A stretch of DNA of 64,000 nucleotides from Hygrophila difformis (GCA_030278955.1 JAOANR010000014.1:19656068-19720067), one strand, 5' to 3'; positions 1-12,986 are shown, counted from the first letter of the stretch. The notes: generated by a model not told the origin, from the sequence alone. Translations and numbers: made by a program.

Positions 1-2151
1 TTCCCCCTTCAATCTATCTCGCGGCCTCAGATAGGGCGACCCCATGTCCCCTTACATTTTCATCCTTTGCATGGAAAGATTGGGGATCATGATCACTAAG
101 GCAGTAGATGAAGGGCACTGGAAACCAGTTGCATGGGACAATGGACGTCTCAAGATCCCATATATCTTCTTTGTAGACGACATCCTACTATTCTCGAAAG
201 CCACCATCGCCCAGGCCACTATGATCAAAAGTATACTCTCTTATTTCAGCAACATGTCCGGACTCAATGTCAGTACCTCTAAATCCCGGATGTGTTTTGG
301 CAAGGTGGTAAACCATAGTGACAGAAGGTCCATCTCCAGCGAATTGGGGATCCAGTGCTTTCAACAACTAGGGACCTACTTTGGCATCCCCATATCCAAT
401 AAGAAGAAGACTCATAGAGACTTTTTTGGCTTCCTCACGGATAAAATGAAGGCAAAGCTAAATGGGTGGTCTCATAGACATTTAAGCTTTGTAGGGAGAG
501 CCACTCTCATCAAATCGGTCCTTCAAGCCAGTGCTCAATATGTGATGCAAGTCACTAAATTCCCCAGAAGAATTACTAATGAGATGGAGAAAATCTGCAG
601 AGACTTCTTATGGGGTCACCACAAAACTCACTTAATCGCTTGGGATATCATAACCTCAGATAAAGAGCGGGGTGGACTGGGACTCAGAAAACTCAACTCC
701 ATATATCATGCATTGCTCATGAAAAGCTGGTGGGGACTCTTAACAAGAGACACCCTTTGGACGAACGTGATGAACAAGCGGCATGGTTGGAAAGGGCATA
801 AATTCACAGATTATCAGCAATCCCTATCCCAATTTGCAAAGGACTTGAACTCACTCCATGATCCCTTCAATGCACTTCTTGCATGGAAAATCGGAAAATG
901 GTAAGAATGCCCTGTTTTGGTGTGACAGATGGACTGATCAAGATTTTTACTTGCAAGATTTTGTTGCTCGACCATCTCAGCCACTGAGCTAGAACATCCA
1001 GTGGAATCTTACATCACTAATGAGGAGTGGAACCTTCATGATCTCGGAAATGTCTTCAATTCAGAAGGCCTACAACGCCTCATCCAGGAACCCACCCCTC
1101 CAGACAGTACCAGGGAGGATAGGCCTGTGTGGAAACCTGCCACTCGTGGTGTGTTTTCGGTTAGCATCACACTCAACCATTGGAGTTCCATCCCACCACT
1201 TGATGGTGAACCAGATTGGAAGAGCATATGGAAGTGGCCAGCCCCTCACCGAACCAAGTTCTTCATTTGGTTGGCTATGCATGATAAATTGCTCACTGGC
1301 AAGGAAAGATGCAAAGGAATATCTCAACTGACCCTTACTGCTGGAAATGTGGATGTTTTGAGATGGTATCCATGCCATTCGGGACTGTCCCACCTCAGCA
1401 GCCGTCTGGACTAAACTTGGTTTCAGCTCCATCAATGGATTCTGGGACTCGGACATCCAAAAGTGGATCAGATGCATGAACTAAAAACTCATTGAAGAAA
1501 ACTAGACAGCCCTCTTCGGAATTGGGGCTTGGCTCATTTGGAAGCTTAGATGTCAGGAACTCTATGCTCATGATAATATTCAGTGGGAAAGGGCTCACGT
1601 TAATATTCACAAATCGACCAAAGGATACATGGAAGCTAGGAAGGCCCTCAGAATATATTGTGTTAAAGCATGGCAAAGCAGCAGAATTAGATGGGAACGA
1701 CCACCGGACCAGTGGACTAAAGCCAACTGCGATGAATGCCACAGTCGAACCAGGAGCCTTGCGGGAGGCATCATACGGAATGACAAGGGGAGATGGCTAG
1801 GAGGAATCAGAACCAGAGGAAACTTTGAGAACAGTCTTCAAGCAGAAGTTAGAGCAATCCTGATCACGATGCAGATGGCCTGGTCCATGGGAATCCCTCG
1901 ACTGATAATTGAATCAGACTGCTATGGCATATGAGGCTATTGATCTAATCAATAATGACAACCCAGTTGCTGGACAGATCTCTCTCTGGCTTAGACAGAT
2001 CATGGACATGGCCACTTGGAGTTGGGACACCTGCTTCTCTCTTATCCCTCGGGAATGCAATGCCGCAGCGGATTGGTTCCTCAAAGGTTATCCTCTCGTT
2101 GTAGGTGTACAACTCTTTGTTAGACCTCCTGAATTCATGTTTGACATCTTA

Positions 2152-2395
2152 CACTACAAGAAAATCGCCTGTAGGCGACGACCAGAGGCGAGGAAATAAA
2201 TTTTTCTCGCCTGCAGGCGAGGACGCAGGCGATGAAAAGATAAATTCATCTCCTATCAAAATTTGATGTTTTAATTATTTTTATTTTTACCATTAGCTGA
2301 GGAATGGGGCGATAAATTAAATTTCCTCGCCCCAGGGGCGATGAATTTGGGGAGGAAAAGGACATCGTCGCTTCCCCTTCAAATCAATTAAACCC
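2152..2395 (+). repeat. CACTA left terminus and subterminal repeats
   Basis: After the terminal CACTACAAG comes a run of short direct and inverted units such as GGCGACGA, GGCGAGGA and TCGCC, spaced by 5-25 bases. In En/Spm elements such subterminal units bind the DNA-binding transposase subunit. GC content is far above that of the AT-rich interior. Confidence 0.85.
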
Positions 2396-5300
2396 TACTT
2401 CCGCCAACCAAATCTTCAAATTCATTCAGTTTCCCTCGCTGTCTGCCCTCATCCTCGAAGAAGCCCACCACAGAGAAAGCGCCGCGTAGGAGAAGAAGCC
2501 AAGTCGGGAAGGAAGGAATTTGCTTCAAGGCCCAGCGTTCTGCGTTCGAAGTCTAGCATTCCAGTCTCGTCCATCGGATCTGGAGGGAAGAAGAAAAGGA
2601 TTTTGCGGCAGGTACTTGTTCAATCGATCGATGTGAAGAATTTGAGAGCGTCAAGTAAGTGATTTATTTATCTAAAACCTAACTTTGGTTTGACTTCTTG
2701 TCAAAATCTGTTGAAGATGTTATCATCGAGAGCATGCCGTTTGTGTTTATGTAGAAATTTTTGTGGAAACTCTTTTCTTTTATTGATCGATGCGTGGGCA
2801 ATTTGCTGGATTTGAACTTTTAGATGTGTGGGCAATTTTTTGGATTCACTTATTGATCGCAACCTAAGTGATTATTCAAACTTTTAGATGTGTGGGCAAT
2901 TTTCTGGATTTCAACAAAAAAATTATTTGAACTCTGTACTCTTGAGATTTAAACTTAAATTTTGTAGATTTGGGCACATTAGAAAAAAAATAAAACAACC
3001 AATAAGCTTATCACTATACTGTATAGACCTTGATGCAACCACCACCATCATTTGGTTCATCTTTATAGGAAACCATTATAATCGTTGGAAGGTTAATTGT
3101 TGGAACCAGGATGGGACTTGGTCCTTCACTAGCAACTCTATATGTGTATGGTATTATGATACACTATAGTGACAAGAATTTCTTTCGAGCTAGTGAGCTA
3201 CACTTTGCTTTCATTATCATTAGAAACACATAAATAAATAGTACTATGTGCTAACTTGGAAATATACATATAATGCTGCCATATGTTGTTTCTCTTCATT
3301 ATTGCTTTTGTGGATTGACTTATATAGAGCAGGACACAAAGCTGATTGCCTTCTTTTGTTTAACAATTTTGCGGAGCAGGTTTTTTAAATGATCACACAA
3401 TGGTGAGATTGGTGCTAAACCGCTAATAATGTTTCTATTCACCTGAATAATGGTGTGGCCTCTAGCACAACTCAATGTAGTGATGGGTCAAACCACATGA
3501 ATCATAATGAATCTTAGATTTGTCGAGTTGTTTTCTGAGTCAAACTGAACTAAATGTTAATGAAATTACTTTGAGTTTTGATCCGTCTTATTGTTATCTC
3601 TGTAGAGTTAAGTGCCCACATTTCAGATTTTTTTTATTTTATTGATTTCCAATTACTTTTGTGTTGTGCCCAGGCTTGATCATATATTATCATTAACCAC
3701 AGGTTGGCAAACCCTGTCCCTCTAGCATCAATGCTTTTATTGGATGATCAGTTGGAGTGAGATGTCATATTGTATTCTATCATCACTGTGAGCTTCTTTG
3801 TTTTGGCTATAGATCATTGAACTTTTTTAATCTCATATTGCCAATGGAAGAGTAGCCATTCAAACTTCTCAGTATCTTTATTAAGTAAATTACAATTCAT
3901 GGTTTTGCTTCTCAGTATCTTTACATGTTTATGGAGCAAGCAATTTATTTTATAATGATGGGAATAAATTAGTCCTCTCCTTGACAACTAGTCAGGTAAT
4001 CATTTACTAAACCAAATTTCGATGTGAATTCCGTTGTTTTAACTAAGTATTATACCTTTCATAGGTCTTTTCATGGAAAACTGCCCCATATAAACCTTAT
4101 CTTCCTCCTTCCTCTGACCCAATAAGTGAAGGCCCGTGCTTTCCATTCGATATTCATTGGATCTCAAGCTTTTGGCTATCCAGCGATCTAGATATGAAAT
4201 CCAGATTTGGAACAAGGAAACTGGAGATACTATTAGTCAAAAATGCAAGTCTTCATCATAAAGTATTTTGGGATTCTTCTGGACTGATTCTCCAAGCTTT
4301 AATATTGTGTTTGTGAAACCAGGTAACAATGATGTATTGAACTCTCTGCGTGTGGATTTCATGTAGTACTTCATTTTGCCATGTTCAATAAATTGTGATG
4401 CATTTTGGAAACAATGCTAAATAGTGTCATGGATGCTCTAAAAGATCCTTGTAGTTCAGACATGACTTGACTGTATAAAAGTCTGTTCAAATATAAAATT
4501 GGTTTTTGTTTATCTATATCTTTTTCTTTAATTATTTTCTTTGGGGTTCTTCATTGTTTTACATTCTCGATTATGGAAGAGTTACTGTATGTGTTCTCTT
4601 TTGACTTTTTGAGTTAATTATATGGTTCTTTTTATTTTTTCTTACTTGAGGTCATATTTCATTTGTTGTTTTGGAATCATTGTTGAATTTTGTTCTCTTC
4701 GTGTACTGGACGTCTCGTTGTGTCAGCGTTTTTCCTAGAATTTTTGGTTTGTATTGTAGGTATTTGGATTATTTCTCAAATTGTCTACGTGTTTTCCCTT
4801 CTCCTTTTGCTTTTGTGTTGATTATCTCTCACATTATCTCCCTTGTAATGTTTGATTTTGAGACAATGTTTTGTTACAATCCATATAGTCGGCCCCATAA
4901 AGTGAAATGATAGTGACGATAATATGTTATTGCTTGATTGATTGTGTAAACAAGTTAAGCCAATTCTTCCTGCTGTGTTTTACTGTGGGTTTATGGTGTA
5001 TCAAATTTTGAAGATTTCTATACATAGGTTCGTTCCACCTCTGCATTTTGTTATTTATAGATATTTCCTGACATAAATCAATTTTCAAACTTCTCAAATT
5101 AAACTGGCTCAATTTTTCCCCTTTTCTGTTTCAGTTTATTTTAGTTGCTATTTATGATGTAAACTATGTGAGTGGATAAAAACTTTCTCCATTTTTTTTA
5201 AAAAACAAAAATTGTGATAGGCAGAAAGACCAACATTGTCAAATATGAACTTGGATATACCAGTTGGTAACTTAGTTGCTGTGAATTGAAATTTACTGAG

Positions 5301-6384
5301 TAGAGGATTCAGCACATGGGTGATATATAACTCTATTTGAGTATGAGATGAAGCGAGTTACTTTTTTTCCTAGGTCCTTTGCACCATACTGTTTCGATCT
5401 CGCTTTGAAGCTGTAAGATACCAGAAGTCGATATATGTGACCTGCCTGCAGAATGATCTTGATCTACTGCTAGTAACAGCGCTTAGAAGCATCAATGTTT
5501 GCTTAATTTTAATTTGGTGCATCTCCAATTCTAGTCAATGATGGTTCCCTACCTACTTGTGGTCTGGATGCCCGTGTGGGGCGTCAGGTAAGTGTCATTG
5601 ATATTTTGTAACCGGTAACTTTTGTTCCATTTCTTTCTAGTAGAGTTGCATCTTTCTGTTCAAGATATTTATTTCTAGGTCCTTTTGCAAATTTTGTGAC
5701 ATTGATCGAACTTGGCCCCTTTTGCAAACATGTTCCTAGGTCAAGTGTCTCAGCTGATCTCAACATTTGTGCTCATTGGAATTGTCAGCACAATGTCTTT
5801 ATTGGCCATTATGTCTTTTATGTAGACTATCTTTATTACCAGGTGTGCACTTTCCATGTTTTCTTATCACTCTTTATTTCAACATCATCATACTAGTTTT
5901 GTTTTAATGTCCATTCAGTTTAATGCATTTCTGTACCCCCGACTTATTGATCCAAGCAGGAAGAACGAGAGACTCGATGGTGTTGTGAGCTGGCATGTAT
6001 TGATGAGGTACTTTGCCCCGCTGTATCTGCTGATGGAGACTTGGATCCTTGTGTTGGTGGTGAGTTTTGCAGATAGTTTGAGACCATCAAAGCATGTGTG
6101 GTAGTTCTCAGGAAAGATCTGAATGTCCCTGATCTTTCTTCAATATCTTTGATCTAATTTTTTCTTTGTAAATAATACAAACAACCACTTGTTGGTTCGA
6201 ACATGAAAGATATGTGCAACCAAAGTTTATATGTATGATGTATATTGTATAAAAGATGTTTTTTGTTTGAAATGAGCATTGTCTACAAATTTTATGTTTG
6301 TAATGCATATCCAATGTATTTTTGGTTGTTGATGAACATAATTAAAAAAAAATGGTGCTAGAAAATATTTTTAAAAAAAAATTA
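2396..6384 (+). other. CACTA interior without recognisable coding sequence
   Basis: About 4 kb of AT-rich DNA. The first 250 bases look like a transcribed leader (purine-rich, with a GTAAGT-type donor near 2654), and the last part has T-rich, intron-like text. Open frames here are short (under 95 codons) and match no family I know. It could be a non-coding remnant of the tnpA/tnpD gene or captured host DNA; the sequence alone does not decide. Confidence 0.6.
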
Positions 6385-6695
6385 TTGAAGGCGAGGACAT
6401 GGGTGAGGAACACCTTGTCGTCGCTTTGGTTAATAAAAAATAAGGGTATTTTTCCTCGCCAAATTCATCATCTTTTTCCTCACCCATTTCGTCGCCTTGT
6501 TCCTCGCTAAATTCCTCGCTCATTTCCTCGCTAAAGTCCTCGCCCCCTAGGCGACGATATGCTCGACGAACGCCGGGAGGCGACCATCATCTAGGCGACG
6601 GCTCGTTTTCGTCGCCTATGTCCTCGCCTACAGCTGGAGGCGAGGACATAGGCGACGAAAATGTGTCCTCGCCCCCCGGCGATTTTTTTGTAGTG
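6385..6695 (-). repeat. CACTA right terminus and subterminal repeats
   Basis: Mirror of the left end: many TCCTCGCC, TCGTCGCC and GGCGACGA units, denser than on the left, ending in GGCGATTTTTTTGTAGTG at 6695. A palindromic pair around 6605-6660 (cgtcgcctatgtcctcgcc and its inverse) could form a strong hairpin. Confidence 0.85.
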
Positions 6696-6785
6696 TTAGA
6701 TTCCGACCTCATTGGTCTGTACCATACCAAACAAGTGTTGGAGTAATAAAATGGCTTTGGCCCTCCTTTTTACCGAAAAAAATTA

Positions 6786-7246
6786 GCACAACCACCTATT
6801 CTAGATCTTATATAACAAGATTAGGTGTTACAAGTTTTGACTTGTTGAATTTACTCCTTACTAATATACGACTATTTACTTTGTTTTTATTTAATTCCCC
6901 ATTTTTTTTATTTTTAAACTTTTTTAAGCATGAAATTCAAGACCATCATTTAACAAGGCAAGGATAGGGGCTGATAAGTGGCACTTGAATTGCTGAAAAT
7001 TCTACTTATTGGCCAGTCAACAATATGTTAAAAGTCAAACTTTGATATCCTCTTTTTAGCATTAAAAATCGTGTGTTGAAAAGGGAAAGGTCTAAGTTTT
7101 CAATTATATTAATATCTAACTCTAATTCTAAATTCTAATTGCTATAAAACTCATCCTATTTATAATATGAACATAAATATTTATTTGGATTCGATCAAAA
7201 CGTTTGATCAAAAGCTCACTTACAAATAAAACGTTTTTATCAAAAG
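6786..7246. other. AT-rich intergenic DNA
   Basis: No reading frame or RNA gene seen. It ends in a local duplication: the text aaagctcacttacaaa occurs at about 7212-7227 and again at 7243-7258, the second copy being the SINE target site. Confidence 0.6.
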
Positions 7247-7258
7247 CTCACTTACAAA

Positions 7259-7440
7259 AGGGGATGCGGACTTAGCCCAAGTGGTTAAGTCCATTGACTT
7301 TCAACCCGAAGGTTATAAGTTCGATTCCCCACCAGCCCCTATCACTCCCCTTTATTCCATTTATAATTCGTGTGACATGGACTCCTACCACTCATTTCCT
7401 AGCCTGTGTATAGGCTGTTCAGCCAAAAAAAAAAAAAAAA
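7259..7440 (+). mobile_element. tRNA-derived SINE with poly(A) tail
   Basis: The head has a pol III box A (TAGCCCAAGTGG at 7273-7284) and box B (GTTCGATTCC at 7319-7328). A body with CCCCTATC...CCCTTTATTCC and TGTGACATGG follows, then an A-run. The 12-base duplication ctcacttacaaa flanks it at 7247-7258 and 7441-7452. The same family recurs at 38.1, 39.1, 40.1-41.1, 57.8 and 58.6 kb. Confidence 0.92.
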
Positions 7441-7452
7441 CTCACTTACAAA

Positions 7453-8469
7453 TTCGACACAATTTGACTATATTTGTTTTATTATATACTTGCATTAACA
7501 TTTAATCATAGTTACATAATGAAAATGACGAAAAAAAGGTAAAAGTAACCATTTTAAAGTATAGAGATAGAGTATAAGACAATTTCCAATAACCAACACT
7601 ATACTCAAACCCATTTTACAGTAAATGTCACATCAAACAGTAATTCATCTGCAACCATTTACACTAAACTCAAACTCAAAAGAATATTCTCTATATATAT
7701 TCTTTCCCATACAAATTTATTTATCTTTTCAATCATATCCATCATTTTTTATAAATTATACATTAACCCACACAAATTCAATACTCATTAATTATGCCAA
7801 TATAATTTAATTAGTTATCTTTATGTTTAAAATTTATTTTATAAAATAAAATTCTTAAAAACAAAAAAAACTTAAAATTTTTAATCTGATTAGATATAAA
7901 GTAAATTTTATAAAAAAATATTGTATAAATTATAAAAATTAACCATAATACAAAATTAGAGGAAAAAATTGTCTTCTATTTTTAAATTAATATATTATTC
8001 AATTTGCAACAATTAGAGGGATGAAATTTCAATTAATTTAATTGCAAAAAGTGATATAGGTTTATGAATAGTAAAAACTCAAATTTAAGTATTTACTATT
8101 CACTAAACTCAAAAAACTTGAAATATGTTTGGTTTTAGAGTATTGTTGGAGAGAATATGTCACCCCATTTTAAATTTTGGAGTACCATTGGAGATAGCAT
8201 AAGGTATCAATCAATAAATATGGCGAAAAGTTAAAAGTAACCATTTTAAAGTGTAGAGATAGAGTATATGGTATCAAGCAAGTTCAATGATCTTTTACAT
8301 TTTATGTTGTAGACAAGCCTGAGAAGATTCATGTGAGTGTGTAACTAAATAGACATTTCGAGTAGGATATTGCATTATTGTACGAGAACTAACATTGCCA
8401 TGTGGTTTTTTTTATACAACAAACTCAAATTTCCCAACGATTAATACTCCAATATTTTTGTTCAATTGC
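7453..8469. other. AT-rich segment bounded by a 39-base direct repeat
   Basis: The text around 7538-7576 (core taaaagtaaccattttaaag followed by agatagagtata) recurs nearly unchanged at 8230-8268. Between the copies lies AT-rich DNA whose ends show weak inverted similarity (ttccaataac near 7584 and ccattggaga near 8186), as in a degenerate MITE. No gene seen. Confidence 0.5.
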
Positions 8470-8778
8470 CACTACAAAAAAATAATTTTTTGTGACGAAA
8501 TTCAAAGTGATGACTATAAAATTGTCACAGTAAATGTAAGTATGTGATAGAAAAAATTATTGTTGCTAATCCATCCACACAACAATTATTAGTTACAACA
8601 CTAATATTCATCACTAAATTTTGTGACTAATTAATCCATACAATAATTATTAGTTACAACACTAATATTTATCACTATATTTTGTGACTAATTACCTAAC
8701 TTTAATTTTTACTTTATTTTCACTAATATATAAATTAATTAGTGATAATTTATAGAGTAGTTAATTATTTTACTATAA
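8470..8778 (+). repeat. CACTA left end with subterminal GTCACTA-type repeats
   Basis: Begins CACTACAAAAAAATAATTTT. It holds two near-identical units of about 63 bases (acaacactaatattcatcactaaattttgtgac at 8597 onward and again from 8660), plus further attagttacaac and tgtgac motifs. It stops where the LINE poly(T) begins. Confidence 0.8.
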
Positions 8779-8857
8779 TTTTTTTTTCGTAGACAACCAA
8801 TATAGGCCGGGAAAATGAAATAGGAAAATCGAAAAGGAAGAAAAAATGAAACCAGGC

Positions 8858-11800
8858 TCAAAGGCCTCTCAAGAACCACGTGCCCATGGCATCTGCCGCC
8901 AAAATAGATCGCAGACCATCTGGTGGAAACGCCCAAGTCGTGAAAAAGAGCTCATCTTCAACGCCTCTCCTAGCTAGAAAATCTGCCACCGCGTTTCCTT
9001 CCCGACAAATGTGTTGGAACTGACACACTGTCAATGAATTCCGAAGCTCATCAATTCTTGCCAGGTAGGTAGCCAACCAATGTGAAGTCGATCTCTTCCC
9101 CATGATCAGCCGCAAGGCTTCCTTTGAATCACTCACACAGCAGATCTCATTCACACCATTATCCAAGGCAAGTTGGAGGCCATGGCACACACCAGCTATT
9201 TCCGCATGAAGAACCGATGTATCCCCCAAGTAGCCAGAAACGCCTCCCAACCAAATGTCATCATATCCGCGCAACACCGCCCCGAAGCCCGCCTTCTTCC
9301 GACCCTCAGCTCGGGAGCCATCAGCATGCAGGAAGGTGCCCCGCCAAGTCCCCATATTCCAGCGTATGAGCCTTGGCACGGCAGCAGCCACAACATCCTC
9401 GGCATGAGCCGCATCGAAAACTGCTTGGTTGTGCATAACCCTCCTCGTGAAGCAATGGTGAGGCGTACCAGTGCCCCGAAAAACCCTCGAACACCGTTCT
9501 TTCCATATTAACCACAACCCAGCCACGAATCGACTACCAAAGCACCTGGTCATACCACGTATCCAGCATCGAATACTAGGCCGCTCCAACGTGTCTAGAT
9601 CGGAAGGAATATCAGCCTCTAAGCTCCTCCAAACATTAGCCGCCCAAGTGCAATAGAACAAGCAATGCCTCCAATCCTCTTCAAAAACCCCACACAACTG
9701 GCACATCGGAGAGCTGGCCATGCTGCGCTTAAACCGCAACTCATTGCATGGCAATGCTTCCCAAGCCAAAAGCCATAGAACAAAGCACACGCGTTCCGGC
9801 AGCTTTGACGACCATATCCACCCCCAGTTACTCTCATCATTATCATGTGCAAGAAGGAAGGCATATCCTGACCTAGCTGAGTAGTGGCCATCAATATTAT
9901 CCTTCCAAGTCCACAGATCAGCGACGGATGAGTGAATGCATGGCGGTGGCTGTGACATAATCGCCTGCTTAACCCTATCAGGGATCGTGGATTGAAGACC
10001 CTCAAGATCCCATTGATTGTTTCGAACCACGTCAACTATCCTTAGGTTCATGTCTGCCGGCACTATATTGGGTACAAGAGAACCCAAATTAGCATCTGTA
10101 CACCATGGAGAGAACCAAAGGCTGCTGTGACCATTCCCAATCCTGAAAGAGAAACCATTAGCGAGGAGCTTAGCTGCCTTACAAATACTTCGCCACACCG
10201 GAGAGCCCAATGCCCGCAGGCAGGTGTAATGTCCCTCCCGCGAGCAATACTTGGCTCTTAACAACCTGCACCATAATTTATCCTGTCCCATGAACAAGTC
10301 ACTCACCAACTTGCCTAACAAGGCGGTGTTAATTAGTCTGGCCTTTCGAAAACCCAATCCCCCATGGCGCTTAGGCCGAGCAATGCGCTCCCAGCCCACC
10401 AAATTAATCCCTCGCCCCATCCTATCATTCCACACAAAATTCCGAATACGTTGATCAATTTTATCACAAAGGCTCCGGGGGAGCCACATAAGCTGCATGC
10501 AATACGTTGGAATAGAGGCCAAAACATGTCTCGCCAATGTCGCCCGCCCTGCTTTATTCAACAGCCGCATAGACCAATTAGTAAGGCGTTTATCCATACT
10601 TTCCAAGATGAAATCATAAGCGTGACCTTGCACCCTCCCAACATGCAACGGAAAACCCAAATATTTTCCTAAATCATTAGTGAAGGGAATGGCTGTAGCA
10701 GATGTCAACCAACCCTTCTCCTCCGACGACACACATGCAGGAGCATATGCCATCGACTTGGCATGGCTGATTTTGAGTCCGGACGCCCTAGCAAATTCAT
10801 CCAGCATTTTCGACAAGCAGGCAATGCTCCTCTCATCAACCTTTGTACATAGTATTAAATCATCCGCGAACAGCAGATGGGAGATTCCCACGCTACCGGC
10901 AGAAATATGAATCAGCTTCCATTCGCCAAGAGACACCTGCTGACTAATGGCAACAGACAACCTTTCCATGACAATATTAAAGAGGTAGGGAGATAGGGGG
11001 TCGCCTTGACGGAGGCCCCTCTGCGGCCGAAAACCCTCAAGCGGAACCCCATTCCATAATATCGAGAACTCAGGCGACATTACACATGCCATGATAATCC
11101 GACAGACAGTTAAAGGGATCTCCATCTGTGCCAAACATTCCTGAAGGAAACTCCATCTTACACTATCATACGCCTTTTCCAGGTCAACCTTAAGAATAAT
11201 TGCTTTAGAGCGAGCATTGGATCGCGAGAGGGAATATAGCACCTCCTGCAAGATAATTGAATTATCCAGTGTCCCCCTCCCCGGTAAAAATACCGACTGC
11301 AGAGGTGATATATACCTCTCCAACATTGGCCGAAGTCGATTGACTAGCACCTTCGAGATAAATTTATAAGCAACCGAACACAGTGTGATGGGCCGAAACT
11401 GTCGAACATTGCATGGTGATGGACACTTAGGGATTAAACAGATATAAACTTTTGCTAACAATGACGGGATAACCCCTGAAGCAAACGCCTGTTGCACCAT
11501 AGCAACGACGTCCTCACCAACCTGAGGCCAAAACTTCTTATAAAAGGCGGCGGGGAAGCCATCCGGTCCCGGGGACGCGAGGGGCCTAAATTGATTAAGA
11601 GCCATGGTCACCTCTTCCGCTAATACAGGTCCAGCCTCGATTTCACCTCCTATCTCCGCAATCGGCCGAAGCGCAGGGAGTGAATCCCCTCCCACTGGCC
11701 TCCCATCATCCGTGAACAAGTTGACAAAGACCCCCTGACCGACTGAGCCACCACATCCTGATCGGAACACCACACACCCTCCTCAAGCTGTAAACCATGG

Positions 11801-12986
11801 ACCTTCTGTCTATGACTTCTAAATTTCGCCTGGGTATGGAAGAACTTAGTATTCCGATCCCCCAATCGGACCCAATCCTCCTTAGCCCGTTGGTGCCAAT
11901 ACACCTCCTCAAGAGAGAGTAGTTCATTGTATTGTTGCTGAAGCCGCTGTTCCAGAAGAACCAACCGAAGAGAATCAACATGAGCTAGAGCCCTCTCTAA
12001 TCCTCCTAGCCGACACAAGAGCTTTTTCTTTTTATTCCGGATACGTCGACCCTCCGAAGGACAATGCTGTACGGAAGCCTCTTTAATATATAGGAGCTTT
12101 GACTGGAGCGGACCTGACTGATCCGTACAAACTGAGCTAACCATATGCGCAAACCAGGGTTGATCCATCCAAGTGGATTCCCATCTGAAAGGCCTTCCAC
12201 GCGCCCTTCCAGGCCCTGGCCGCAGACAAGAAGTAATGGAGTATGATCCGAACCGACCCTGGCCAGAGTACGAATGTGCCCATTAGGGAACATATCAATC
12301 CACTCCATGTTCGCCAACCCACGATCCAGACATTTCCTCAAGAACCGAGATCGATCAATAGGCCGAGACCAAGTGAAAACTGTGCCTTCGGTTCGAATCG
12401 GATAGAGCCCACACTCACCAACACACTCTCGAAACTCGTCCGCTCTGGCCTGAAGAAATGCCCCCCCTTGAACTTCCGACGGGGCCATCACCTCATTCCA
12501 GTCCCCCACCGTATACCATGGCCCTGCCAATCGGCTCCCAATATCCCGGAGATACTCTCAATTATGTCGGCGTCTATAAAAGTTGGGATTAGCATAAACC
12601 GCTGTACAATGCCAAGAATGAGTGTCTGCCGTGAGTTTCAAGGTAATAAACCTATCGACCGACTCCACTTCTTGAAATGCAACATCACCTCCAGAGCGCC
12701 CCAACACCCAAATACCCCCAGCTCTGCCGGAGGCCTCCTGAATAGCTACTGGGAAATATCCCTTATTGAAGAAAAAATTTCTCAGTCGATCATACGGACC
12801 CTGCGGCTCATAGATAAATATCATGGACGGGGTATGTATACGAAGGACATCAGCCACTATCATCCGAGCCTGGCCGTTCATAATTCCACGAACGTTCCAT
12901 GCTAATATAAAGAAGTTATCAAAAGACATCATAATAAATAATTTGCAAAGCTTGGGTGTGTAACCACAAACCCTAATGACTCCCAT
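8858..12986 (-). pseudogene. LINE ORF2: endonuclease, reverse transcriptase, RNase H
   Basis: The N-terminal apurinic-type endonuclease shows WNVRG near 12900, GDWNEV near 12500 and SDHTPLLL near 12235. Reverse transcriptase shows SPGPDGFPAAFYKKFW near 11560, RGLRQGDPLSPYLF near 11010 and the catalytic FADD near 10865. Zinc-linker text follows near 9900-9650. RNase H (about 9340-8860) keeps HADGS, the E of LHAEIAG and the D of VSDSKEA. Breaks: an in-frame TGA near 12558 and frameshifts near 12175 and 11750. The stretch 11773-8858 is open for 971 codons, so decay is modest. Family role: nicks target DNA and copies LINE RNA into it. Confidence 0.93.

Larger units (their letters stand above)
2152..6695. 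mobile_element. CACTA (En/Spm) DNA transposon, non-autonomous, 4.5 kb
   Basis: The left terminus reads CACTACAAGAAAATCGCC and the right terminus, reversed, reads CACTACAAAAAAATCGCC. A 3-bp duplication tta stands at 2149-2151 and 6696-6698. Both ends carry GC-rich subterminal repeats of the GGCGA/TCGCC type. No transposase (Tnp2/TnpD) reading frame is present, so movement would need a partner element. The insertion is in a LINE RNase H frame, so it is younger than that LINE. Confidence 0.93.
1..6746 (+). pseudogene. LINE ORF2 remnant: reverse transcriptase and RNase H
   Basis: Reverse transcriptase motifs are visible at the left edge: RGLR-stop-GDPMSPYIF (the stop at 34-36 replaces the usual Q of the RQGDP motif) and FVDDILLFS near 165-195, the catalytic YxDD-equivalent. 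The long frame 44-904 ends at a one-base slip near 890-900. The zinc-binding linker follows around 1200-1320 (WKSIWKWPAPHRTKFFIWLA), then RNase H around 1680-2150 with a D at the NCDE position and SLQAEVRA supplying the catalytic E. At least three frame changes lie between 900 and 1930. The last codons of RNase H sit beyond the CACTA insertion, at 6699-6743. Known family role: target-primed reverse transcription of LINE RNA. No function is expected now. Confidence 0.85.
1..6785 (+). mobile_element. LINE (L1-type) 3' portion, interrupted by a CACTA transposon
   Basis: The 3' half of a non-LTR retrotransposon enters from the left edge. It shows the reverse transcriptase, the zinc-binding linker and the RNase H of a plant L1-type ORF2. 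A CACTA element (2152-6695) splits it; the coding text resumes at 6699, reaches a stop at 6744-6746, and the element ends in a short A-run near 6775-6783 that marks the 3' tail. The 5' end lies outside the window, so no target duplication can be tested. Several stops and frameshifts show it is dead. Confidence 0.85.

Noticed and set aside
4671..4910. Hydrophobic open frame of 79 codons in the CACTA interior
   Set aside because: AT-rich DNA gives F/L/I-rich frames by chance; no homolog recognised and no splice context.
7259..7340. tRNA gene suggested by box A and box B
   Set aside because: No acceptor stem closure; the sequence continues into a SINE body, an A-tail and a target duplication. 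The same holds for the copies at 38.1, 39.1 and 58.6 kb.
10251..10910. Plus-strand open frames across 9.1-14.7 kb
   Set aside because: They are antisense shadows of the minus-strand LINE ORF1 and ORF2, which carry clear catalytic motifs.
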